A model generated the notes under the pieces. It was not told where the DNA came from and ran no database searches. It worked only from the letters and a program-made list of their open reading frames with translations. A program made the position numbers and the translations under genes. This document shows positions 10,836-21,038 of a stretch of 64,000 nt of DNA, piece by piece. Where the stretch lies: the NCBI GenBank assembly GCA_034440635.1, contig JAOTON010001138.1:234501-298500 (forward strand). The letters run 5' to 3'. The stretch comes from Lepas anatifera. Its lineage: Eukaryota; Arthropoda; Thecostraca; Lepadidae. Numbering within the stretch: the first letter of the stretch is position 1; each line of letters starts with the position of its first letter.

Positions 10836-11269
10836 ATGGAGCGGGCGCAATTCTGGACATTGATACTGCCTGCTGCATATAATTTTCCCCGCGTTTCCTA
10901 GCTGAAATGTTAACATGATCACTAGAACTCGTACCAGTCACGTGGTATCGTTTCTCCTCCTCTTTCTAGTTGCATTTGTGAATTTCCGTTCGATTTCCGG
11001 GAAGCGTCGCTGGTGGCTCTCTGGTCTTTGACAGCAGACTTACTTAAAGTTAATTAGTTGGACGGGCGCCAGATGAATGTAGTAACATTCGACACTAATT
11101 AAGTGGCAGATCAATGGTGCGCAGTCCTGCCGATGACTTTAAATATCTGCAACATATTCTGAAAGCCCAGTGTTCTCTTGGATTAATTACCGCCGTTTGA
11201 AAAAAATTCACGTGTTCAATTCGCCGATCGTATGGTCTGGCCTCAGGGTTTTGTCATTCATCCATTTCC

Positions 11270-11683
11270 CAGCTGTTAGGCTGTGCGTGCAGTCTGATGT
11301 GAAGTCGGCGACTGGCGGCAGGGATGCGCTGCTGGTACCGACTCGCCTGCCGGAGGTGCGGCGCGCTTACCTGCCCTCGCCGCCAGGTACCCGCCGTGCC
11401 CCGCTCACCGGCCGCGCCGCGGTACGTCGGCGGCACCTGTTGAAAGTCGGATCAATAGTGGGAGGTGCCTAGCGCGCGGACCCTCGCACCGCGCGTAGAC
11501 TCGCCCGGTCTCGCCCGCCGTTGTCCGACGAGCCGGCATTCACCCTGTTCTGGTGGCGGGAAGGGGGCGTCTCTCGCTGCTCGCTTGTGTACTCTGTCCT
11601 ATCTGACATCTCGTCTCGTCTCACCTCTCTTCGCTTTCCTCTCTCCACGCTGGAGGTCTCAACCAGTCTCGCAATGGTAAGTG
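11270..11683 (+). promoter_or_regulatory. CpG-rich candidate promoter and first exon ending ATG|GTAAGT
   Basis: A CpG-rich stretch (about 11280-11530) leads into a pyrimidine-rich tract (CTTCGCTTTCCTCTCTCC, about 11629-11646) and then to ATG at 11674-11676, which abuts GTAAGTG, a near-perfect 5' splice site. First exons that encode only the start methionine after a pyrimidine-rich leader are common in animal housekeeping genes such as ribosomal-protein and cofilin genes. No downstream coding exon could be recognised: acceptor-like sites at about 11759 and 12520 lead straight to stops in phase 0. The gene identity is unknown and the call is inferential. Confidence 0.35.
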
Positions 11684-12822
11684 CTCCATTCTTTCCGTTT
11701 CGCCAGTGTATGGCTGTGTGATTCCAGATTGCTCTGTCTCGGCTTCCTTTTCTCGCAGGGGTAACCGACGCCACCTACCAAGCGAACACGGCCAGTCATT
11801 ACGTGTTTTTTTTTTAGCAGCTTGTAATGAGCTCGGATAGAGGTGGCTGTTACCTCTGTAGCTGCCCGGGGCCTGTCGCGCCCGTTGCGTGACCGGTCTC
11901 AGGCGTGACACGTGGCCGCTGCGGTGATGACCCGTGACCGCCGCCGCGCCGTGACCATATGGGAACGGCGCACCCGGCCCGCCGCCCGCCGCCGGCACGG
12001 GATTTCCGCGGCCATTGCGGCCGGTGACCGTGGCGCCCCCCTCCCCCTCCCTCTCCCCCGCCCCAGCCCTGCACGGACGTGCACGTGAGAACACGGGCCA
12101 GCGTTGTAGAGGATCACGGTTAAGGGTGGTCCGCGGTGGCAGAACGCACCAGCAGCCTGGACGGGTGGGGTGGTGCAGCATGCGCTGTGTCCTGCCGTCG
12201 AAATCCAGAAGATGGAGGCTGTTACCCAGCTTCCTATTCGAATCAGTTGGTTTTGTAACCGTCTCATCGGTTGATAGTGATGCAGCCGTCTCATTGGTCT
12301 GTTGCATCAGCCGTGTTCCAACCGATTGCTTGTTGCTGACCCAGTGATGCTGTTCCAAAAAATCAGTGTTTTCCATAAATAGCCCAGCGAAGTCAGACAA
12401 AAGCCAGTCGCATTATGCACGGTGGATGTGTGGCCCTCGCCAGGGCTGCGGTGGCACTGGGTGGCCGTGCCCGCTACCTGTGCAGCCGTAAGCTGCTGGG
12501 TTTCTTCTTTCCCTTTCAGTAGAACTGCCAGGGGGACGTGGAAAGTAGTACAACTGACTTATATTAATAAACTTAACCGGGCATTTTGACGCCTTTTCGT
12601 ATTGAAGTATGGTACCGTTAGCACGTAGCCGAACAGCTACATCAGTTGGATACCATGGCGGTGTTCATCCGCGCGGCTGCAAGAGCGGCAATCACTCGTC
12701 TCTCTGCAGGGCCTGCTGCCGACACCCTGTGCCCGGTGGCGGGCTCCCTGGGGGCTGGCTGCTGCGGCACTATTGGCCAACAGATCTGCCCCCGGCCCAT
12801 CCCCGATACTATCGCCGCTGTC
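11684..12822. other. GC-rich sequence, possible intron
   Basis: Strongly CpG-rich at 11890-12080. Acceptor-like sites lie at 11759 (TTCCTTTTCTCGCAG), 11820 and 12520 (CTTCTTTCCCTTTCAG). An AATAAA lies at about 12566, some 45 bases after the last acceptor. Long minus-strand open frames here show no recognisable domain. Confidence 0.3.
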
Positions 12823-13145
12823 CGTCGTCTGGCCCAGCCGTGAGCACGCTCTCCGTCGCCTGGCCCAGCTGAGAACAGTCTTCGTCGCATGGCGTTGCCG
12901 CGTGAACACGCTCTCAGTCGCCTGGCCCAGCCGTGAGCACGCTCTCCGTCGCCTGGCCCAGCTGTGAACACTGTCTTCGTCGCATGGCGTAGCCTTGTGA
13001 ACACGCTCTCCGTCGCCTGGCCCAGCCGTGAGCACGCTCTCCGTCGCCTGCTCCAGTCGTGAACACGCTCTCCGTCGCCTGGCCCAGCCGTGAACACGCT
13101 CTCCGTCGCCTGGTCCAGCCGTGAAAACGCTTTCCGTCGTCCGTT
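12823..13145. repeat. 31 bp minisatellite, about 10 copies
   Basis: The unit contains GTGAGCACGCTCTCCGTCGC and CTGGCCCAGC. Variant units (TGTCTTCGTCGCATGGCG) appear at about 12880 and 12970, suggesting a higher-order pattern. The minus-strand open frames over it are by-products of the array. Confidence 0.9.
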
Positions 13146-13888
13146 CACCTGACGGCTCCTTCCGGCGGTCAGGGACCGCCAGCTGTGACAATGGCGCGCC
13201 GCCTGGAGCAGCGCGACGACAACGAACTAACGAACAATACCGGCGACTGTCTGGTACTGGGCGAAACAGGAGGGAGGATGTTTGCCTCAGCACCAGACTT
13301 CGTATCGGACACTGGTGTATAAAACACACACCCACCACCCGAATGGCATCCGCCAACGTATGGTCACACTGTGGCAATCGTCACATCACACAACACGTCC
13401 TGTCAGCTGGTGACAGCTGGAACCAGGTGAAGCAGATCCAGCGCCTAATGTTCCATCCGCTCTCTCCAGTCAGCTCTTGAGGTGGCTACTGTCTACGTGG
13501 GCAGGATTTGTCGCACGTGAAAGAAATGATGCTTGGGTGTAGTGTACAGGTCCATCAAAGCCCTTTAGAACTGGCGCACCTTGATGCGGGACTATCTCTA
13601 ATCGTAGCGTCACTGTGTGAATTGAGCCAAATAATAACGGTCACTGTGTGGCCATTCGCTGTTGATGAGCCCTTATAATCCATAACACACTCACACACCC
13701 TACGAAGGAACGCTGTTGGCTGATCCGTCATCGTACATCACCCCTGCCTCTCTCGCCGTCCATGGCTGCGGCAGCTGACCTCCGGTCTCTCCGCACGTTA
13801 TCCACGCTTTTTACTGCCGTGGAGAGAGGGAGAGGGGTAGTTGTGACGTGGAAATTGACCAGTTTTGGAGTCTGGAAGGTAATGCGGC
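13146..13888. other. unassigned sequence
   Basis: No gene, RNA or repeat can be supported here. Confidence 0.4.
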
Positions 13889-13975
13889 ACCTTGGTAATG
13901 GGATTTGAACTGAGATGGCTATGTGATAGAGGATGTCGAGAAACCGCTTGATCGATATTCCATTTGCCCCAGAAC
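13889..13975 (-). mobile_element. tRNA-derived SINE-like fragment with B box, copy 1
   Basis: On the minus strand AGTTCAAATCCCATTA resembles a tRNA TPsiC arm (B box). The flanking 85 bases align with 43340-43440, sharing ATGGG-TTTGAA, TGAGAT-GC, ATAGAG and ATCG near the far end. Confidence 0.45.
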
Positions 13976-16424
13976 TTATCGTTCGCAGAAGTGAAATTTC
14001 ACCCTCCGTCGACCCCGTCCTCCCCGGGTGGTCACGTGGTACGATGGACCATTAGTAGGCATGGCCACGTGACGTAATGCTCAAGCCCTTCTGTGCTGAC
14101 AATTCTTTTCTTGCTTCGACGTCTTTAAAACGTATTTGGCGAACGTGATTTTGGTGCTGGTGACTATAAACGATTATATTATAGCTTTCCCCAATAACTT
14201 GTTCGAAGCGTGAAATATGTTTGAATATATTAAGAAAAATATCCGAAATTGATCACTCTGCTTCCTAATAATATCCTGATTCAGCTAAAAACGGTTATTT
14301 TGTATTCCTATTCATTTGTGGTGCAAACGAATCGGGGAATACGGTAGTGCAGATGAATAGGTTCACTGTAGCACAAAGCGTTACCAGGTCACGAGGTCAC
14401 GTGTAAATGGAGGCTTTCTACCTCTAGCAAAGGAAAATTGAATAATACGAAATATTGACCTGTTGAGCCATTTGCAGCAGAATTTAGACTGCATTCATTA
14501 TTTTCAACAAAAAAATAATAAAAGCCACTCCAGTCTGGAATTGCATGAAAATGCGACGTTCCCTTGAATATCAAGTACAGGTCAGGTTTAAAGTTGTGAA
14601 TAGCACGGCATTGGCTCTGGTGCATCCCGGATTTGAGTTTGACCCATAGTTCCCCGAACCCATCCCTCTGCTGGTCATACCATCCCATAAATGTCTCCTA
14701 GACAATACGTCAAACAAATCAATCACGCCAACCTTCAAAGGTAATGCCGGGAAAGAGTGGCAGAATACGCCTGGAACCGTCAAAGGGATTATGCATTAAT
14801 GCAATTATGCCCTAGTTGTGGGAGAAATGTACTCTTAGAATCGAATGCCAGCTGCTACTTTGGATTCCCGTTAATCTGGACGTTCGCGTATTGAAAGTCA
14901 AAATTGCGGGTCGGGAAGCATGATCCTGGCGTCATTCTTTCACTCTGGTCTAAAGCCCTGGGGCTGGAAAATACTGTGGATCGCAACTAATTGGAAATAG
15001 TCGTGTAGCGCAGGGCTTTCACGGTATTCCGGATCGTTACTTCCGTACAGCAAAGTCGTTGCCTTGTGATCCTACCCCATAGAGGCCGTTAAGCTAATAT
15101 CTCTTTGGCGTGCTTTGGGTATGGTTACTGTTCACCCGGGTCCGTTCTTTAGAAGGTCTGTGAGAAGAAATGAAAATTTAGGTGCCATAGTCTGCGTTAC
15201 AGGTTACTGGGTGTTAGCGGAAGGGGACCGTTAAAGGAACCGCAGAATACAACAGTATATCCCAAGAAAACCAATCGTACCACCAGCGTGAAATGAACGG
15301 ACTGAAGAATAACTGTCTTTTTTAGTGTGCAAGAGCCTCGCTACCGGCCAAAAATGTAGGACTACCGGAATTGTAAGTGAAGCCGTGGCTGGTCACTGAC
15401 ACCACCAAAGGCATTTTTAAACCAACAACTTTCCTAGCTTCTAACAATCCAACCATGCTCATGATGAGACCCGAGAACCTTTTATCAACTGGTTCGGAAT
15501 CTTACCTTCTTATGAAAAGTCGGGGAATGCCGCCTCCGCTCTCGACGCCCACGCCTGTTTGAATATTCAGCGATATTCAAATCAGTCTCTGTCGCCGTGG
15601 CGGGCAGCGACTCTGTACTCGCAGTGCACATGGCTCCGCAGCTCGTGCAGCCGCGCTCACGTGCAGCGGGTGGCCCTGCGGCTGCGTGTGTTCAAGGCTA
15701 ACCTCTGCGACGGCTGCCCCCACCCGCTGAAGGCGGGTTCGGCGTTGAGATCACTGGAGGTGTGGGTGGTTATTATGAAAGGGTTGGTCGATAGTTGTAT
15801 TCTCTGTGTGTGTGGGACTGAACCCGTCAGGCGGCGGCTCCCAGATATCTGCACATGCAGGCTGGCTGCAACTCGCGAGCACGGTGTTATTCTTAGGTCA
15901 CCTGACGGCTGCCGATTGTGGAAATCCATCGTGTTTCCATGAGCTGGCTGCACCAGGCGTGCAGATTCGGCTCGCAGCAGCCGAGATTGTGTAATTATCT
16001 CTGATGGGCGCCGGATCCGGTGTCGCGGCTGTCTGGAGCTGGCAGTTTGGCAGCGCTGCAGGAGCGGCCGGGGGACGGCGCGGCCGTGCGGCCGGAAGTG
16101 TGCGACACCTGAGAACTCCACCGCCGCGACGCAGTGATTGGCAGCCGGCTGGAACCGACCTGCCACCTCCGCTGTGCTGCTGCTGCCGCTGAAGCACCCC
16201 CCCCCACCCCCAACACCCACCGCACGCGCCAACCCGTCATACCAATGACGATCTGCTCTGAGTTGTTTTGTAATGCTGAGCCAATAAGGGTTATCTTTGA
16301 GAAGCTGGTTGCGCCTTTGTGCGGTTCGGCAGGATTGCCTTTCATGTTAGGCAGTTGAGGTTTCGCAACACAACTGAGTCACAGCAATCTGGAGTCACCT
16401 GTGACTCAGCAGGTAACGCCGGCT
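13976..16424. other. unassigned sequence with a GC-rich patch
   Basis: A CpG-rich patch lies at 15990-16200 and contains a poly-C run. Overlapping open frames on both strands up to 191 codons show no domain. No gene can be supported. Confidence 0.35.
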
Positions 16425-16665
16425 GCTCAGTACTCAGCCTGATGCGGCCACAGCCGTCTATTCAGCTCCCATACTCAGCCGGGTCACAGCTTACTACTCA
16501 GCCCCATACACAGCCGTCTACTCAGCCCCATACTCAGCCTTATGTGGCCACAGGCTATACAGCTAACATACTCAGCCGGGCCACAACCGGCTATACAGCT
16601 CCCAGCCGGCTACTCAGCCTCAGCCGGTCACAGCCGGCTTCTGAGACTTATGTGGTCACAGCCGG
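16425..16665. repeat. short imperfect tandem repeat (TACTCAGCC-type)
   Basis: Words such as TACTCAGCC, CACAGCCGG and CTATACAGCTCCCA recur irregularly every 15-35 bases. The plus-strand frame reads as Gln/Pro/Thr-rich but is explained by the repeat. Confidence 0.7.
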
Positions 16666-17225
16666 TAATTGGCAACTTTTTTCTCGAGAACTTTTTTGGT
16701 TTTTCAATTAATGGCTTCAGTTGCTTCGTTTCCCACTTTTCCAATTGTATCCATCATATATTTAATTAAAACAAAATTTATGTTCAACGTTAATGAAAAA
16801 TAACGGTGTGAGCATGTTTCTTAACCATTGATTTTCACTCTTTATGACCTAATATCCCTTAACCCTTAAATGCCTTACCCTCAGGTGAGGGGCGGATTCT
16901 GCCCATCTCTCATGGTATTCCAGGATATCTCCAAGAAGGTTAGAAATAGGCTTCCGAAGCTTTCTTACTTTTTAAACACCAAGCTGGGCAAATTCCTGAA
17001 AGTCTTTAGCTAATATGTTTACGAGGAGCGGAGTTTTGGCTCGGTATTTTGAGGAGGATTTTTTTCCAAACCGTGATTTATCGCGTACCATGCGTTCTTT
17101 GTGCAAAAAACGTTTGTTAAGAATTAAGAGCAGTTAGAGTGGTTGAGTATTATGAACAAGAGGACAGGTCATAGTTCAGTTACATTTTCATATAATAAAA
17201 CTAAAATAAAGACAGAAAATTCATC
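16666..17225. other. unassigned AT-rich sequence
   Basis: Nothing recognisable in this stretch. Confidence 0.4.
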
Positions 17226-17386
17226 CATAGGCGGATCAAGGATACAAACGGAGCGTGAGTGACATGGGCGGACAAAGCTTGGGCAATATGAAAAGCATCA
17301 GTAGTCGAATAACATATCTACATGCCTTTTGGACCTTGAAAAATTGCATCTTGCTCCACTTGTTTGCTTTCCTGCATCCGCCTTTG
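17226..17386. mobile_element. probable small hAT-type MITE
   Basis: The left end CATAGGCGGATCAAGGAT and the right end, read in reverse complement as CAAAGGCGGATGCAGGAA, form an imperfect terminal inverted repeat. The repeat is of the CAGTGGCGGATCCAGG type seen at 55796-56176. The length of 161 bp is close to that of 24158-24327. The flanking 8-mers do not match, so no duplication supports the boundary. Confidence 0.45.
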
Positions 17387-17640
17387 ATTATACTTGGGCA
17401 TTTTACCATTGGTCTCGATTTTAAAGACGTCATGCATTATCTGACGTTTCCTGATATTTACGACAAAAAGTTGGATCAGGAATCCTCAGTTTGTGTCCAC
17501 CTTCCATCGCTAAAAAACTGTCGCCTCTTGCTTACTTCCCTGCGTTGACCTAAGCATCGCGTGTAAGTACGAAGCTCAGCTACTTGTGGCATGCAACATT
17601 GACAAAGTCATGCTGTTTGTTAACATTGCTCACGTGAACG

Positions 17641-17728
17641 AGGCACTCGCAAGGAAGGGTTGATTTAGAAGCCAAAGCTTAATGTCCCACTTCCACCCCA
17701 CCTCTAACCAACTGAGCTACCGGGGCGG
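17641..17728 (-). mobile_element. tRNA-derived SINE fragment with A box
   Basis: On the minus strand GCCGCCCCGGTAGCTCAGTT reads as a tRNA 5' end with a classic A box (17708-17719 on the plus strand is its complement). It is followed by GGTTAGAG and then a core (GTGGGACATT..CTTTGGCTTC) shared with 3086-3135. No intact B box was found. Confidence 0.6.
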
Positions 17729-17821
17729 CTCAGTGGTTTTCTGGGAAGATGCCTGCTCGAACAAGTAGCGACCTAAAGCGGCAGGATTACATTGCGTGAA
17801 ATCATTGTGGGGATTTCCCCG

Positions 17822-18117
17822 TTAGCGGTGAAACCCCCCCTTCCCTTACCGGTAAAACCACCGATTCTGTGGATTTAGTTTTCCATCACCGATGAAGCCC
17901 CCGATTCTGTTCCTCCAGTTGTCCATTACCGGTGAAGCCCCCGATTCTTTTCTTCCAATTGTCCGTTATCGTTGAAGCCCCCAATTCTGCTCCTCCAATG
18001 CTCCTTCACCGGTGAAACCTTCGATTCAGTGCCTTCACTTCTCCTTTACCGGTGAAATCCCCGATTTTGCTCCTCCAGCTTTCTGTTATCGATGAACCCC
18101 CGACTCGGTTCCTCCAG
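17822..18117. repeat. 40 bp minisatellite, about 7 copies
   Basis: The word CCGATTCTG or a variant begins at 17861, 17901, 17941, 17981, 18021, 18061 and about 18100, an almost constant 40 bp step. It is preceded each time by ACCGGTGAA-like sequence. Copies have diverged by substitution but hardly by indel. Confidence 0.9.
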
Positions 18118-19195
18118 GAGTTTTTAAACGTCAGACACACCTTAGTGACATTTGTTTACCTGCTGTCCTTCTCCTTGAATTCCGTCATTATGTGAAGGAT
18201 TCTCCCCACAACTACAGTGCTGTTGTTGCGCGTTCCCCGGTTTTTATTATATTCTTTTGGCATGGTACGCTACGAAGTCTTCAGTGTTGTGACTTATTCG
18301 CGAGGAAGAAAGCCGATTTGGGCTTATTTTTCCTTTTGCCGTCATTTGCTCCGGTTTCCAATTTTGCGAGTCGCACCACGCTGAGCAAATGCGGCTGTTT
18401 TTCTCCGGCAGCCCGGCCAGACATCCGATCTTTCTCACGCTTTTAATTTGAAGTTTCGCGCCGGTTGATGCGCGCCCCTCGCGTCTTCCTCGCCCGTAAT
18501 GAATTTCTGCCAATGCCCAATGCAGGTGTCGATTTTCTAAATAGTGAAGCCCGCGAGAAATGGGCAGCGAAGCTTGACGAGAGCTTTTATGTCGTCCTCG
18601 AGGGCCAAAGGGTGTCATGCTTGATTCTCAATTGCTGCAATTCTTCTCAGGAGTGTTGTCTTCCGCAATTCTAGCGAAAGAAAATGCAGGCACATGGAGC
18701 CTCGCAGACAATGCACAGTGATGCAGCGGGCCAAAAAGAAAAGGGGAATGAAACCTCGAAAGTGACGTCTGAAATAATATCGAATGCAAATGATAGGTTT
18801 GAGAATTGATTAGATCATGCGAAATAATAGTTATAGTTTCTTTTCTTGGCGTGCTACGTCGATTCCACTGGCGCAGAAACGTGAAACTTTTGACTATATC
18901 GCTACATGTATCGTCTAGGTGAAACTAATGACATTGGGCTGTATACTTCGATGCCTTTGTTAATCGGTAGCCAAAATGATTTTGGTGTGTGAATATGCCT
19001 TACCAACCAAACTTAATGACACTGATTTCAAATCTGATAACCATTTTCACCATCAGGCTACATTTTTTTAGGATGTTCATTTTTTCAAAAACTGTTTTTA
19101 AACTACAACTTTTTAGTTAACTAACTTAGTGGCATCACGTAAGTCCCGTTGCGTTTTTAAGTCTCTCAGCTGTAGCATCACTGTTCGTGGCCGTC
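18118..19195. other. unassigned sequence
   Basis: Overlapping open frames at about 18247-18618 have no recognisable domain. No other feature is seen. Confidence 0.4.
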
Positions 19196-19700
19196 GGGAC
19201 TACTGCATCGCTGTCCATTGCTGCATCACTGTGCAGTGCCCAGTGTCCATCGCTGACGGGGCTGCTGCTCTATTGTCCATCGCTGTCGGGGGTTGCTGCA
19301 TCATTATCCATCGCTGTCGGGGCTGCTGCATTATGATCCATCGCTATCGTTGCTGCTGCTGCATCACTATCCATCGCTTTTGGGGGTTGTTGCATCATTG
19401 CCCATTCCTGTTGGGGGCTGTTCCATCACTATCCATCACTGGCGGGGTTGCTGCGTTATTGTCCATCACTATCGGGGCTGCTGCATTATTTTCCATCACT
19501 GTTGGGGGCTGCTGCATTATTGTCCATCACTGTCGGGGGCTGCTGCATTATTGTCCACCACTGTCGGGGGCTGCTGCATTACTATTCAATATCCATCGCT
19601 TTCGGGGCCGCTACATTATTGTCCATCACTGTCGGGGCTGCTGCATTATTGTCCATTGCTGTCGGGGCTGTTACATCACTGCCCAGTGTCCATCGCTTTC
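19196..19700. repeat. 30-31 bp minisatellite, about 17 copies
   Basis: The unit contains CTGCTGCATTATTGTCCATC and CTGTCGGGG. Unit length alternates between 30 and 31 with the number of G residues, so the array opens all three plus frames and creates apparent Cys/His-rich proteins of up to 232 residues that should not be taken as genes. Confidence 0.95.
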
Positions 19701-20385
19701 AATTAGCGAGTTAGCGGATGAAAGGAATTCTGATGTGCCACTGTTGTCGTCCATAATGTTCATAAATACTCTGCTGGGCTACTGTTCTCACGTTATTAGA
19801 AATCGGAGCATAGTTATTAGTTATTAGAAATCTTGGCATGCCGGATTTGCCTTCATTAAGACGTGGTGATTGAATAAACGAATATGAAACGCCTAATGAG
19901 CATCTCCAGTAGCTTTGAAAATAGGCCATGAGTATGTGGTCGAAGGCGTAAACATGGGCAAATTCAGGGGCTGTGGGCGAGTTGGGTGCGTCCCTCTTCT
20001 TCGGAGTGGAATCGGTCGAAAAGTGGAAACAAAGTTTCCATGGACGTCGAAAAAGTGGCCCGCTGGGGGACGCGTCCCCAGGAGTGTAATTTTCCTTTTT
20101 CAGGGGCGTTAACTGGTCTACGAATTGAAAGGAGACATTAAAGTACTGCTACCACAGGGCGAGATAGGTTAAGTAGTACCAATATAAAAAGATACTGAGG
20201 AAGCAGGTCCTCGGAAAATCACCCAGGAGACTGTATTTCATTTCAATGGTGAGCAGGTTTCCTACAGGTTTTCTATCAAACTTCTGGTTTGCGTTTAGCA
20301 TCCTAAAGCTGCTTACAGAATTTACGAACAAAAGTATCAATGATGATGACTTTATAAGTTTATAAGATGTTAAATATTGTAAACT
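19701..20385. other. unassigned sequence
   Basis: Nothing beyond short random open frames can be seen. Confidence 0.4.
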
Positions 20386-20447
20386 TAGCCTGCCTCCTCA
20401 AATCCTGGATGTAGAATGGATATAATAATCAGGGCTGCTGCATCACT
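20386..20447 (-). repeat. possible third, divergent copy of the hammerhead-like repeat
   Basis: The minus strand reads TGATGCAGCAGCCCTGATTA, then ATTTGAGGAGGCAGGC. The order matches the copy at 34669-34758 (TGATGAAGGGCTGTGCC, then ATTCGAGGAGGCAGGC). The core has lost the CTGATGA/GAA pattern. Confidence 0.3.
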
Positions 20448-20510
20448 GCCCCAAGATACTGGGAAATCCGTTCCGAAGACCGAGTACTCGCAGCGCTCCA
20501 TTTGAACGAC

Positions 20511-21038
20511 AGCGCCCTGAAGACTGCGCCCCGGATGACAACCGCTCCAGAAGACTGCGCCCCGGATGACAACCGCCCCTGAAGACTGCGCCCCGGATGA
20601 CAACCACCCCTGAAGACTGCGCCCCGGATGACAACCGCCCCTGAAGACTGCGCCCCGGATGACAACCGCCCCTGAAGACTGCGCCCCGGATGACAGCCGC
20701 CCCTGAAGACTGCGCCCCGGATGACAACCGCCCCTGAAGACTGCGCCCCGGATGACAACCGCCCCTGAAGACTTCGCCCCGGATGACAACCACCCCTGAA
20801 GACTGCGCCCCGGATGACAACCGCCCCTGAAGACTGCGCCCTGGATGACAACCGCCCCTGAAGACTGCGCCCCGGATGACAACCGCCCCTGAAGACTGCG
20901 CCCCGGATGACAACCGCCCCTGAAGACTTCGCCCCGGATGACAACCGCCCCTGAAGACTGCGCCCCGGATGACAACTGCCCCTGAAGTCTGCGCCCGGGA
21001 GGAAAGCGCCACGGATGACAGTTGCCCCTGAAGACTGC
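20511..21038. repeat. 31 bp minisatellite, about 17 copies
   Basis: The unit contains CCTGAAGACTGCGCCCCGGA and TGACAACCGCC and is highly uniform. Three long minus-strand frames (196, 212 and 233 codons) arise because a 31 bp period cycles through all phases without stops. Confidence 0.97.

Noticed and set aside
11621..12400. 259-codon minus-strand open frame
   Set aside because: The region is GC-rich with several overlapping long frames on both strands. No domain or splice context supports it.
19129..19827. Cys/His-rich plus-strand protein that looks like zinc-finger repeats
   Set aside because: The period is 30-31 bp, so the frames drift, and the spacing of Cys and His does not hold. It is a product of the array.
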